Origin: Triops longicaudatus
Lineage: Eukaryota > Arthropoda > Branchiopoda > Notostraca > Triopsidae
DNA length: 64,000 nt
Direction: 5' to 3'
Assembly (NCBI GenBank): GCA_022885665.1
Contig: JAGQDJ010000091.1
Location: 147,634-211,633, forward strand
Shown: piece by piece, positions 37,977 to 48,838 of the stretch
How the letters are laid out: every line of letters starts with the position of its first letter
Numbering within the stretch: position 1 is the first letter of the stretch
Translations under genes and position numbers: made by a program
The notes under the pieces: generated by a model
The model's database searches: none
What the model was told of the DNA's origin: nothing
What the model saw: the letters and a program-made list of their open reading frames with translations, nothing else

Positions 37977-39213
37977 GATTGACTAGTCGCGACTGAAGAC
38001 ATGGGCTCCGAAAACACGTTTTTAGAACTTTCTTCTGTCTTGTGTAATTGTTGCTTCCACGGCAGATTTAGATTTCAGTTTTCAAGGGCGCCCTTTAACC
38101 TTTGGCACCGCTCAGAAGTGTTGATCCGTAGCCAGTTTCTAAATGGAACGTCCATAAAAAAAAAAAAGACTTGAAAGCTACTGAGCATCTCAAATTACTT
38201 TCCGCAGGCACCGGCTCAATCCGGGTAAGAACAAGTCCTGTAAACCCGATTAGGCAGCCGACCACACGACTAGGCAAAATCAAGCCAGTATACCACACCA
38301 GTGACCTTGTTCTCTAATAAGAAAGCGACCGTGCGTACAGTCAAATGTATTTAAGGACAACAAAGGTTGAAAAGGAACAATCTTTGCTTCCAGGCAAATT
38401 GATAACATTTCGCGATAGCGCTACCCCAAGTCGCACGGGACATATTTATGCCAATCCTTTAAGGCTGACACTATCTTCACAAAGTTTAAGGGAAGTCTTA
38501 TCTTCTTCGGATTTAGGTCCTCTCACATGCAAATTGAACCTTCTATAAATAACACTTTCTCTCATTGACGAATCAGAAGCAAGCATCACGTGAAAACCGT
38601 CTTTGCAAACTGAACGAACACATTCCAAAACTATCTTAACTGCTGAAAAAATAAGTACGTAGAAACTACTGACATTTTCTGCGTAGATAGCTCTCCATAG
38701 ATACGACATTTTTACTTATTAACCGTAATCTGAAAAGAAAAAATCGAAATTAACTTCGAATGCTTAGCTGTATTTGTGAGTTTATCTCACCATTACGCCT
38801 AGAAGACCGAAACGACGTTTAAGATATTTTCTTTTGTTATTAATATCAGCTAAGTCTTCCCAGAAATAATTCGATCAGTTACGATCTCGTATTACGTCCT
38901 TTCCGTAATAAGCTAGCGAACTTTCAATAAACCCTTACATATAAAAACTCACTAATATTTTGAGTCGATTTCTATACGTATGCTGTAAGTCGTAGAAGTT
39001 TTCAATATATTACGCAAAGCTTTTAATGAAGCGGTTTTCATGTTGTGCAAATTTTTTTGCGAATCACGATAATAATTAAACTAGTAAGCAAATAAATTAC
39101 GACAAAACCGTGAATAAGAATCTTAATGAAAAATGATGCTTGAAAGTTAACTGTATGCTCTGACTCGTGTCCGGATTACATTAGCGACAACTCACATACA
39201 CCCACACATCGCT
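37977..39213. other. Intergenic region, nothing supported
   Basis: I see no supported gene between the GUS terminal exons and the P450 start. It should contain the P450 promoter, but no motif stands out. Confidence 0.5.
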
Positions 39214-39326
39214 TCAATGCCCTTGGGCCAAATGCCAATAACGTTTCTTCACCAGGCGAGCGGCAGATTTGGGTTGGCGATCCCGTGTAAATACACCCTT
39301 CATGCAACCTGGCGGGCGGAACGTTT
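39214..39326 (-). CDS. Second candidate terminal exon of beta-glucuronidase
   Basis: This exon and the one at 39541-39408 are homologous duplicates. Both accept the phase-1 junction from exon 9, both have good acceptors (ctctag and catag), and both encode the conserved GVFTRDRQPK block and their own stop. The upstream copy begins TTRALYNRK, closer to the vertebrate sequence before this block. The downstream copy begins TFRPPGCMK, continues SAARLVKKRYW and ends HLAQGH. Both keep the frame, so they could be alternative terminal exons with different C-terminal tails; alternatively one is unused. Confidence 0.8.
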
Positions 39327-42300
39327 CTAGAGAACACGGAAAAACAAGAGGAGGAAATTCGATACAATAGTTTCCAGTTTATAGCATCTGAACAAGTTCC
39401 TACAAGGCTAAGGATGCAAAGCATTGGACAGATCGTCGCTGCCCAACGTTCGGTATCTTTGGCGAAGGATACGAGCGCCTGCCTTAGGTTGCCGATCACG
39501 TGTGAACACTCCTTTACGGTTGTACAGCGCGCGTGTCGTGTCTATGAGTCGCCATGCGTACCAAACGTCAAAAGAATAGGACAGAAGTTCCCGAACAATC
39601 TCAAATCGTAAAACTTACCTTGCGGAGTAGCGAAGTCTGCAAAATTCCATATCATTTCGCCCACGAAAAATCCTTTGGCCCTTAAAGCATCGAAGGCTTT
39701 GAAATTCTGTTCCATTAAATCAATCTGGTAGTCTTCTGTCCACAAAAACGGTGGGTCCTAACGTCAACATAAACATAAATATCTGACTGGTGAGTGTAAA
39801 AGAGTTTCTTTTTTTTTGTGTTGTAACAAATTTTTACAGCATGTAATCCAGCTATAGTTCCAGCGCCATACTCGGTGATCATCACCGGTTTCTTATAAGC
39901 ATTGTACCACTCCGTAAACTCCGTAATGGTCTGGTTAGTTATGAGCTCAGTGTGACCAGTATCGTGGTACCAACCAAAATATCGATTGACACAGATAACG
40001 TCCACGAATTGTGCCTAAGAAAGTATAACGTTAAACAAAATGCGGCAGAAATACGAGAAAGCTACATAAGTAATATAACGAGATGCAAAATTCTTCTTAC
40101 AGATTTGTCTCCACTCAGAGATTGGGAGTTGACCACTGTTACCAGGCGGGTGGAATCCAATGTTCTTGTGTGGTTAATTACTTCTCTAATTAAACAGAAG
40201 ACGGGATACTAATTTCAAATCCCCATAAGACAAAGGACAGACCTTAAGATAAGGACACTACAACCCCCAAGCTCTGAAGAAGACCGATTGGAAAACTCTT
40301 TTACATGCGAAGCGATTTAAGCCGCTACAAGAAAAATAACACAATTACAGCTCTATCCATAGGCATGCGTTGATTAAGGACAACTGTCACTGGTCGATAA
40401 GGATCCATTTCCTTGGTATAACTAGCGACGGCTCTAAAAGGAAGTTATCACGAATATAACGATGCAAATTATATAGATTTCGACAAACACCAAACCAACA
40501 TCAGAGAACAAAGAGTTCCTTATTCTCAATTTTGTTTACTTGAAGTAGTTTTCTGCCGCAGGTTTCTGGGATTGCGGTTCATTCGAAACTGACCACATAA
40601 TAACAGATGGGCGATTCTTGTCCCGTTGAATCAATTCGGTTATGGTTTTCTTGTGTAACTGAAGTAGTGTATCATCAAAGCCGCTGGTTTTGCGACAGAT
40701 GGGTGCGTGAGATTTACAATTCTTAGAAAAATTATGTGATCGGGTTTATTACTCTAATGCGGGAGCAGGGGCTTCGTCGATGATTACAATACCCTGTTCG
40801 TCAGCTTGATCCATGATTTCTTCAGCGTAAGGATAATGAGACGTGCGGAAACTGTTAGCACCTATCCATTTAAGTAGATTGAAATCTTTAACAATTGTCG
40901 TGTAATCCACACCTCGACCGCGTAACTATGCAACAGAAATGAAACGACAAAAACGATATTCGTAAAAATATAGAAAATATATTTTTTATTACTAAAATTC
41001 CTTTTGGAATCAACACGGCTTGAAACTTACCATCGCGTCTTCATGACGACCAAAACCGCGGAAATAAAATGGACTGTAGTTAATATTTATAGTGTTTCCA
41101 TTGTAAGTAATCTGGCGAATGCCCACGTTGAGTCGGTAGACATCAATGAATTCAACACCGTCGTGGAGTTTCACCTTGAAGTACGAAGTAGGTTTAAAAC
41201 TATCTTCAGCTATACATTGAAAAAATTTTTACAGTTAGATCATAAAGATAGGGTCTTCCAGGCCACCAAAAATTGACGCTGTTGGAAAATAAGGTTCCTT
41301 TACACCCATCTGCGGCTGCCACAATTGTTTTGGTTATTTTCTCTGTAAGCTCGGCACGGCAAGTTAAACCCGCTGCGCCTAATTTCTTACGCTTAATTTC
41401 TTTTGTGCCGGACATTACGGAAACGTCGTAATCAACAAATCCATAAGAATTCTTCGGGTCGATCCTCGTTTGTACCGTGATGTCATCGATGTACGTAAAC
41501 GGCGTAGTATGCAGATACACAGGTCGGTGAATGCCGGCATAATTAAAGAAATCGAAGTTGAAAGTTTGCTCAAAATATCCTTCAGGATACCTGACAGGAA
41601 AAAGGAATATGTATAAAATTTCACACAAATTAATTTGCAGCTCGTAAAAATTCAGTACTACAGTCGACATGTTGCAAAAAGGATATACCTGCCGGTGTCA
41701 TTATGAAACGTGATTTTGCCTTGCGGCAAAGTATACGGTGTAAGAGTATTGTTGAGCGCGAGGGTTACAAAATTTGCCCCACTTTTTACCACGTCGGTAA
41801 TATCAGCTTGGAAAGGTAAAAAACCGCCGATGTGATTTAAGCAATGAAGTCCATTTACATAAAGCGAGCTGAAATAATTAGCGCTCCCAAATCGAAGGAA
41901 AATGCGAGTTGGATTGGAACTGGAGTTCCAAGAACTCGGAATGTAAAACTCTCGATCGTACCAAACCCATCCAACATGATCTCGAATGCTGCGTTCTTGT
42001 GTAACATCATTGTAAGAACTCGGTACCGGCATAGGTAATACTTCCCCTGTCTATTTTTGTAATTGTAAAGCGAATCAGTTATATTCAATACGGAAAGTTA
42101 AAGAAATCGAGGCCCGACACTTACCTCGGCTAATCTATTAGAGTACCATTTTTCACGGAAACCGACGTCTGGATCTGAAATCGGTGCAACCCGAAATTGC
42201 CAAATGCCGTCCAAGGGTTTGACTTCCCTAGTTTCACTCTCACGCGGATACAGAATTCCTGCGTCAGTGCTAAAAGGCAAAGTCAACGCAGTCGTTAAGA

Positions 42301-42340
42301 CGAGAAAGCACGCCAATAACTTCGCTTTTGACGTCCCCAT
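39214..42340 (-). CDS. GUSB: Beta-glucuronidase (GH2 family)
   Basis: Nine common exons (42340-42125, 42050-41689, 41590-41233, 41174-41031, 40925-40753, 40683-40540, 40433-40349, 40014-39838, 39757-39619) are followed by either of two candidate last exons: 39541-39408 (total 643 residues) or 39326-39214 (total 636). The lysosomal or secreted enzyme removes terminal glucuronate from glycosaminoglycans and glucuronides. A signal peptide (LLACFLVLTTALTLPFSTDA) opens the chain. The GH2 signatures are present: SFRTSHYPYAEE, acid/base Glu at about 453 in MWSVSNEP, nucleophile Glu at about 542 in MITEYGAGTIAG. The third intron was placed at 41232-41175 because it restores YLYDLT-VKLHDG and VYRLNVGIR without a frameshift. 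Conserved EMIWNFADF ends the shared part. Confidence 0.93.
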
Positions 42341-43303
42341 GGTTTATGCACCTTAGAGCGTTTGTTTCTGCTTGTGTTTATATCCAAATGGTGCTCAATA
42401 AGAAGTAAAATGAACAGTAGTTATATATTTACACATACTGTCACTATGCTAAATAAGACTTCATCGTTATCAAAAACATTCTGATTTGTTTTTGTTCATG
42501 GTCAGAAAGGCACGTCAAGAACAAACGAGACGAAATATGGAAACGCCCCCTAACCCTCCTCCTAGAAGCATGCGCAGAAGAAGGTTATTTAAGGTTAAAC
42601 CATCGAGCTGGGCAAGCGTAGGGAGCCTTCGCCCATGACGTAATGGGCTAAATGAAAGCGCGCGGCTTTTGAGACACAGGAGGCGAAAATGATCTATGTT
42701 AACGCATTTTTGTTAGCTATGAGTAGTTTGTTAGCGAACAATTTGTACAACGAACCCGCACGTGGGCAAAAAATGAATCGCGCGAAGAACTTAGCCTCTT
42801 GCCACGAACCGCTTTGAGTGAGCAAAGGAATATTTAAAATTGGCGATTACGTTTCCCAGTCTGCACGCATGTATTACAGAGGAGAACTTGGCTTACCCAC
42901 GCCGGTCATTTGCTGATAAATAGCCTACTTGCGTATCTCTGTTTGATTACTTAGACGGCATTGCACTTCTTCAGAACGGTATTAAAGAAGAAAAAACAAA
43001 GCAAACCGTGTTACACGGATTCTTCCAATGAGTGCCGGACATGAAAAACAAGTCTTATATTTAACAGCTAAAAAGATCGAAGATCTACGTAACTTAGAAT
43101 GGCCTCTAAAGCTACCAATTGAACAAAATTGATTACTACATGCTTAAAGTATACATTTTGACAGTCGGTATATCCGCAGTATTTTTTCTGATTTTTAAGT
43201 AAACTTTTTCAGGTTTCTATCCGGATCAGGAGCTCATTGTTTCTTTTCCGTAATTTTTAGTTGAGGGTGACAAATACCATAGGTCAGATCAGCAGGAATA
43301 TGT

Positions 43304-43740
43304 AGTAGAGTTACATCTCGCTATAACGTACACGCAAGGGTACGGAAATTATGTATTAAAGCCGATTATGCGTGATAGCCAATATTGGTTCAGAATACCG
43401 TAGAAAATAGTTTTATTTTAATTTTCTGTAATTTCTATTATTTCACGATTCGTGTCAAGTGCTATAGGACGTCACTTCGTAAGAACAACATTTTGTGCCA
43501 TTCTAAATGAAAAAAAGCACAATCGAATCAACGGTTTTTGTGTGTTTTTATCTACAACATAAATGGCTAAAGGAACATTTGGAAAACACCAGCTCGAGTA
43601 GCGTGATGTCGTGGAAAATAAGTTCCTCGATAAGGCTGTTGTTTTTCATGCGTTAATGCATGGCAGAGCTTGTGTTCACTATGACCGAAGTTAAAAAAGC
43701 ATGTGTAAATTGGCAAAGAGACGTGCGACTTTGCACGTTA
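43304..43740. repeat. Diverged repeat, copy 1 (pogo-like left end)
   Basis: This segment aligns by eye over about 430 bp with 45196-45680. Shared blocks include CTATAACGTACACGCAAGGG, a following ACGG, GTTCACTAT...CCGAAG near the right side, and AAAAAAGCATGTGT. Its left end (TA then GAGTTACATCTCGCTATAAC) resembles the terminus of the MITEs at 901 and 61315, so it is probably a larger relative of them. A right terminus was not found. Confidence 0.65.
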
Positions 43741-43897
43741 TAGGCGAAAATACGTTACAGGCGAATTCGTGATAGTCGACGCCCAGCCCAACCCGACTGC
43801 CTAATCTTATTAAGGCCTCAGTATACACAACTTTCAGTATTTTTTAAAATAAAAGATTGAGACATCGTTTCCTTCGGGAAGGGTAGATCTCTTACAA

Positions 43898-44105
43898 CAG
43901 TGGTGCCCAACCTTTTTTTCACCCGAGGGCCGCGCGCGACATGATATAAAATCTCGCGGGCCTGAATGTTCCGGTTTCGCCAGAATCATGCCGACTTTAA
44001 AAATCAATTATGCAGTGATATACATGAGCGATATAAATGAGTGGGCCGTATGAGGCACCTTCGCGGGCCGGATATGGCCCGCGGGCCGTAGGTTGGGCAC
44101 CACTG
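43898..44105. mobile_element. hAT-type MITE with 8-bp target duplication
   Basis: The 208-bp element starts CAGTGGTGCCCAACC and ends with the inverse GGTTGGGCACCACTG. It is flanked on both sides by TCTTACAA (43890-43897 and 44106-44113), a perfect 8-bp duplication as made by hAT transposases. The interior is GC-rich (AGGGCCGCGCG, GCGGGCC) and has no coding capacity. A second, longer copy lies at 48408-48659. Confidence 0.93.
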
Positions 44106-44410
44106 TCTTACAATAACTAGCAGTAGAGATTGAATAAAGTCAAATAGAAAGATTGGGTACAGGCGCATCCCAAAACTGTGGCACAAAACCTAAGCTTTTC
44201 AGACACGATATTATAAAAAGTAGCTCACCCATTTGATTTCTCTTTATGTCTTCAAATTTCCAAAAACCAGACCTAAAGTACTTGTTTGCCCGCTTTTCGT
44301 TTTTCCGTATAATACAAAAGTAACAAAATTCAACAGTAACTTAAATTTTTTTAAAAAAACTTTTAAAAGACAAACTTAAAAATGCACTAGACGTCTACAA
44401 CACTAACATT

Positions 44411-44530
44411 ACTGCCAAAAGAATTTCTTCGATTTCTTAACCATTTTTCCAGCATCATGTCTGACAATTCCCATGTTATTCTCCCATAAGGGGTTTGTGC
44501 GTACCGGGGCCTTACACAACCTTGCTCTTA
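44411..44530. repeat. Dispersed repeat, copy 2
   Basis: The block TTTCTTCGATTTCTTAACCA, followed by ATGTCTGACAATTCCCATGT and CATAAGGGGTTTGTGCG, matches the copies at 11617-11722 and 62850-62945 with many substitutions. Confidence 0.5.
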
Positions 44531-45195
44531 AACCAAGCTTAATTTCGTGTAACGCTTTGGCAACTAAATATGGATAAAATGGGGCGGAGGCGGAGGAAGT
44601 CCGAGCACAGTCCGGCTGCGAGCGGTTAAATACGAACGGAAACGGTTTCAGTTTTCGCTGTTCCATTATCTGTTCATGTGATATTTCTTTTATATACTAT
44701 TCCTCCGGCTCCGGTTTTGCCTTCCAATGATAAGTACCATGGTGTGATTTGCAGTAGTAAAATTTAAAGGATCTAAGTTCAATTAAAAGTTCGCTGGACA
44801 ATTTTACCAGCACGAAGTAATTTTGCAAAGAAAACTGAATAGATAAGATACGTAAGGGCTTGGCTGGGTTTACCCCTCGAACGATAGCAAGAACCTATAT
44901 AAGTTGCAAAAAGAATATCCAGTGCAAAAGTAACGAAGCTAATTGATCGCGATAGACGTTGATCTTCTCAGATTGATATAAACTCGCAAATGCAAATAAG
45001 GAGGGACATACGCACTCACAATTAAAAGCGAAGCTGTAATGCACGTGAATGTTGTTTACAGTAAGTTATCGAGTTATCTGTCTATGAGCAAATACCAGTT
45101 TACAAGGCCGTGTCATCAAGGTGGAGTTTTGCGCGGGGAGGGGGGGGGGGGTAATCAGGTTTCGTGTAACGGAGTTCGTTTCACAATGACACTGG

Positions 45196-45680
45196 CAGGT
45201 ACAGTAATATCTTGGTATAACGTACAAGCAAGGGGACGGACATTGCGTACGTTATAGTCTATTTTACGTAAGAGACGATATTGGTTAAAAATGCCTTAAG
45301 ATAGTTTTACTTTAATTTTATGTCATTTTTACTATTTCGCGTTTCATGTCAAGTGTTAATGAACGCTGCTATGCAAGAACAGCCTTTTGTGGCATTTTCA
45401 TGAAAAAATAAAGCAATGTCAACTTTTATCTATAACACAAATGGTCAGTGGAAGTGATTTTAGCGCGATAGCATCAAAGGGGCTTGCTAGAGGGGTCCCA
45501 CCGAAAATTTGGAACACTACCTCGAATAGTTTAAACTTGCGGAAAATAAAAGTTCCCTCTAGGGCTGTCGCTTTTTGTAAGCTTTTTATGCGTTTATGCT
45601 TCTTATGCGCACGGCAGCACTCGTGTTCACTATAGCCGAAGGAAAAAAGCATGTGTCAAGTCGCAAATTTTACGCAATCT
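45196..45680. repeat. Diverged repeat, copy 2 (pogo-like left end)
   Basis: Homologous to 43304-43740 in the same orientation, with an extra stretch in its middle. The left end reads TA-CAGTAATATCTTGGTATAA, again like the pogo-type MITE termini. No right terminus is evident. Confidence 0.65.
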
Positions 45681-45724
45681 AATTTAATTAGTATGAAATA
45701 CTTTGCATATTATTTTTTTCATAG

Positions 45725-45815
45725 TAAGATATTCTAAAGGATATTTCCAGCAAACTTTTAACTTCAACTTCTTCAATTACATCGGTATTCGCCGAAATTA
45801 TGGGGTTTTTGACCC
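45725..45815 (+). pseudogene. Fragment of beta-glucuronidase exon 3
   Basis: On the plus strand this short stretch translates to RYSKGYFQQTFNFNFFNYIG then IR, closely similar to RYPEGYFEQTFNFDFFNYAG plus IHR at the start of exon 3 of the GUS gene on the other strand. Similarity stops after about 80 bp, and the frame then runs into unrelated sequence. It even keeps an acceptor-like ATAG just before it. This is a displaced and inverted relic of GUS or of a lost GUS paralogue. Confidence 0.8.
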
Positions 45816-46166
45816 CCTCCCACCGAAATGTTCCCAGCGCACGAAAGTGTATCACAAAGTCACAGTTGAAGATTTCTCCCCAAAAAGGCTACGAAATTCT
45901 GGCATGGTCATCATTATATCATAATGCGTAACTTACTTGCACAAGTAATATTTTTTTTTTTTTAATATTTTAAAATGTTCGGCGAAAGGCAAGTGTCGAA
46001 TAAGCTGGGCAAATCGAAGTTAGAAGGCGTCAGCGTATAATACAGATTAGGTCAGTAGATGGCTGTAGTGATGTAGAGCAAGAAAAATATTATACACATT
46101 CGTTGTTTTGCTACAAATTTTCCATGCCAGGAATTCGCTCTGCAAGATTATGTTTTATTAAGTAAA

Positions 46167-46573
46167 ATGCAAGAAGTTGTATTAGCGTTGGGGTCCGTTA
46201 TTGCGTCTTTCATCCTTGTTCTTCTGCTTGTTGGCCTTGGTGAGTCTTGAATATGTGCTGCGTCTTTATTTTTGCCTTATGTTTAATTATTTGCTTATTC
46301 TGAGTCACGTTTTCTCTTTGTTAAATAGTCCTACCATCGATATACGATGTCTGTGTGATTGATTTGATACCTTGTTTGTGTTCAACCGTGTTCTTATGGT
46401 ATTTTATTTTAACTCTAGGTTGGTACTTGGTTTGGAAATTTTTTCTATCACGATTTAAATTCGTGCGCGAGATTTTGGGTTCCGTCAGCGAAAGGAATTC
46501 AACCCCCACGTCTCCGACAGGCCCGTCGCCATCAATTACCAAAGCTAAAACCCGCAAAGTGCGCTTAGATTGA
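46167..46573 (+). CDS. SMIM13: Small integral membrane protein 13 (SMIM13) homologue
   Basis: Exons 46167-46239 and 46419-46573 encode 75 residues. The N-terminus is one hydrophobic membrane helix (VIASFILVLLLVGLGWYLVW), immediately followed by KFFLSRFKFVREILG, which matches the SMIM13 signature (GWYFVWHLFLSKFKFLRELV in vertebrates), and a polar Ser/Thr/Pro tail ending KTRKVRLD. Its function is not known in any animal to my knowledge. The stop codon lies in the same exon as the start of the oxidase gene, only 9 nt before the first possible oxidase ATG at 46583, so the two are probably carried on one mRNA. Confidence 0.88.
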
Positions 46574-46582
46574 GCAGATTGA

Positions 46583-47882
46583 ATGGAACGAAAAATCATG
46601 ACTAAAATTGCCGTGATCGGAGCCGGCGTCATTGGTATTGGATCAGCAGTCGTTCTTCAGGATACTTTCCCTGAGCTCAGCATTACTATTATTGCCGACA
46701 AATTCACCCCATTCACCACTGGTGACGGAGCAGCGGGCTTATGGGGTCCTTATTTACTTGGCAGTACACCAGAAGCTGATATATAGCAAGTTTCTTTATT
46801 TACTTCTTAATTACAGCTATTACTTTATTTCGTTTGTGTGATTTTAGCCGTTGGTCTAAAGCAACGCACGATTACTTTCTAAAGATATGGCAGTCACCCT
46901 TCGCAGGGGAAATGGGAGTTAGTTTGTTGCCTTGTAAACGAGTTGACACAGCGAAGACGCCTTTGCCTATTTGGAAAGATATTGTTTACGGCTTCCGTGA
47001 AATGACCGAAGAAGAAGTTAAGCAAATTGACCGCCCCGGACTTGTGTATGAGTCTTTTGTTACTAAACGCAGCTATGCTATAATAGTATTTTATTACAGG
47101 CAAGGCCACGATTTCGTTACGTTTACCTGTGAACCAGTTAAATTACTCCCAGTTTTAATGAAACGCTTCGTTTCAAAAGGTGGACTTGTAAGTCAAAGTT
47201 TTGTGGAGAATATGGCTAATCTAGCTCGAGATTTCGACATCATTGTTAACTGCACCGGTATTGGGGCAAGAGAAATTGTTGGAGACTTGAAAGTATGTCC
47301 GAAGCGTGGACAGGTTTCGAGAGTCCATGCTCCCTGGATAAAAACTGTTTTATTGGATGATAGCGATGATGGCAACTATATTATCCCGAAGTAAGGAACG
47401 TGTTCCTTCAGGTGGCATAATTTAGCGATTTTTGTGTTTACTAGTCATCATTCGGTAGTTTTGGGTGGTACTCATCAAGAAAACAATTGGAATGTGCAGC
47501 CGGATGACAAGGATAGAACATTCATACATGACGGCTGTGCCAAGCTTGTTCCTTCTCTCAAAGTAACAAACAAATATTATGTTTGAAACGAAATATTTGA
47601 TCCTGTTTGCTTTTAGAACGCAACGCTATTGAAAGAATGGGTTGGTTTGCGACCAGGTCGCCCCAGTGTACGTCTAGAAAAAAAGAACTACATTTTCAAC
47701 GGGAAGTCGGTTACGGTAAGGTTTATTTAATGGTCCAGATCTGTTAAACTTCATAATTTTTTAAGGTTATTCATAATTATGGACATGGGGGATCGGGAAT
47801 TACATTATTTTGGGGTTGTGCTCAAGACGTGGCAAGATTAGTGGCTTCTTGTCCACAGCTTCTTCCACATGCGCACCTGTAA
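46583..47882 (+). CDS. DDO: D-aspartate oxidase / D-amino-acid oxidase family
   Basis: Six exons (46583-46785, 46848-47045, 47100-47390, 47445-47562, 47617-47715, 47766-47882) give 341 residues. The flavoenzyme deaminates D-aspartate or other D-amino acids, probably in peroxisomes. The N-terminal Rossmann motif is KIAVIGAGVIGIGSAVVL. Later conserved blocks are DIVVNCTGIGAREIVGD, VVLGGTHQENNWN, GLRPGRPSVRLE and HNYGHGGSGITLFWGCA. The C-terminus AHL fits the peroxisomal PTS1 consensus. Intron 1 uses a GC donor (TATAgcaagt), and intron 2 is 54 nt with no in-frame stop. A second ATG at 46598 is equally possible as start. The family does not let me separate D-Asp from neutral D-amino acid specificity with certainty; the FVTFTCEP region favours DDO. 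Confidence 0.92.
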
Positions 47883-48838
47883 ACGAAAAACCAGAAGGAA
47901 ACAAATTTGCAGTGGTAGCAGTGCTCAATTTTGTAGTCATTTGGGCTAAAGCTTGGGTGATTTTCTTGTTTCAAGAGAAAAGATTTTATTGATTTCTAAT
48001 CACATAAGATATAAATACAAATGAAACCTAGAAATCTGCTAACATCGAATGACTGTTTAACAGCGGACTCTCGTGTATTCCAATCTGATTTCCTAGTTTA
48101 TGTGTTATATTAGCATAGAAAGTAATACTAAGTTCTGGTCAATTGGCTATACCTACTATGGCTTCGGAAAAGGACAAAAGACAGGAGTCCAGTAGAACTA
48201 AGCACCGAGCTAGTTTGCACACTATCTTATTTGTCATGTCAATATGCTTTATCCGCGAGTGTAATGTATGTTTTTTTTTTTTTTTTTTTTTTAGAAAAAG
48301 GAGCACATATTTTGAATAGCAGGCAATTTATGGTAATAATACACAGCAGCTAGTTAATAATCTTTTTTTTTCAATCAAACAGAAATTTAGTAATTGATCC
48401 TTTTAGCCAGTGGTGCCCAACCTTTTTTCACCCGAGGGCCGCGCCCGACATGATATAAAATCTCGCGGGCCTGAATGTTCCGGTTTCGCCAGAATCATGC
48501 CGACGTTACAAGTCAAATTATGCAGTGATATACATGAGCGGTATAAATGAGCGGGCCGTATGAGGCACCTTCGTGGGCCGTATGAGGCACCTTCGCGGGC
48601 CGTATGAGGCACCTTCTCGGGCCGGATATGTCCCGCGGGCCGTAGGTTGGGCACCACTGCTTTTAGCGAACATTTGAGTAAGACGTAGGCGACTTGTGTA
48701 CGGGGGGTGGCGATCCCTAGCGACGAGTTCTAGCGAAAATCGCTTGTTTGATTCTGGCGCTGGTTGTTGTTTATGGCGCACTTTTAGCGTTCCTTGGTAT
48801 TATTTTTCGTGTATTTTTTTAGCGATAAATCTGGAAAA
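47883..48838. other. Spacer with a transposon copy
   Basis: Between the oxidase and NELF-C/D. It holds a run of more than 20 T near 48271-48292 and the second hAT MITE copy (48408-48659). The remaining sequence shows nothing I can support. Confidence 0.55.
48408..48659. mobile_element. hAT-type MITE, second copy, with internal tandem expansion
   Basis: Same family as 43898-44105: identical 15-base termini (CAGTGGTGCCCAACC and inverse) and a perfect 8-bp duplication CTTTTAGC at 48400-48407 and 48660-48667. It is 252 bp because the unit GGGCCGTATGAGGCACCTTC is repeated three times in tandem in place of one. The duplication shows independent insertion of this copy. Confidence 0.93.

Larger units (their letters stand above)
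42341..46166. other. Intergenic region rich in repeat remnants
   Basis: No gene is supported. It contains a diverged duplicated repeat (43304-43740 and 45196-45680), a hAT-type MITE (43898-44105), a dispersed repeat copy (44411-44530), a G-rich run near 45140 and a short fragment of the GUS gene near 45725. The GUS promoter should lie just above 42340. Confidence 0.6.

Noticed and set aside
41200..41240. Apparent frameshift in GUS exon 3-4 region
   Set aside because: A 58-nt intron from 41232 to 41175 removes the problem and restores YLYDLT-VKLHDG; no frameshift is needed.
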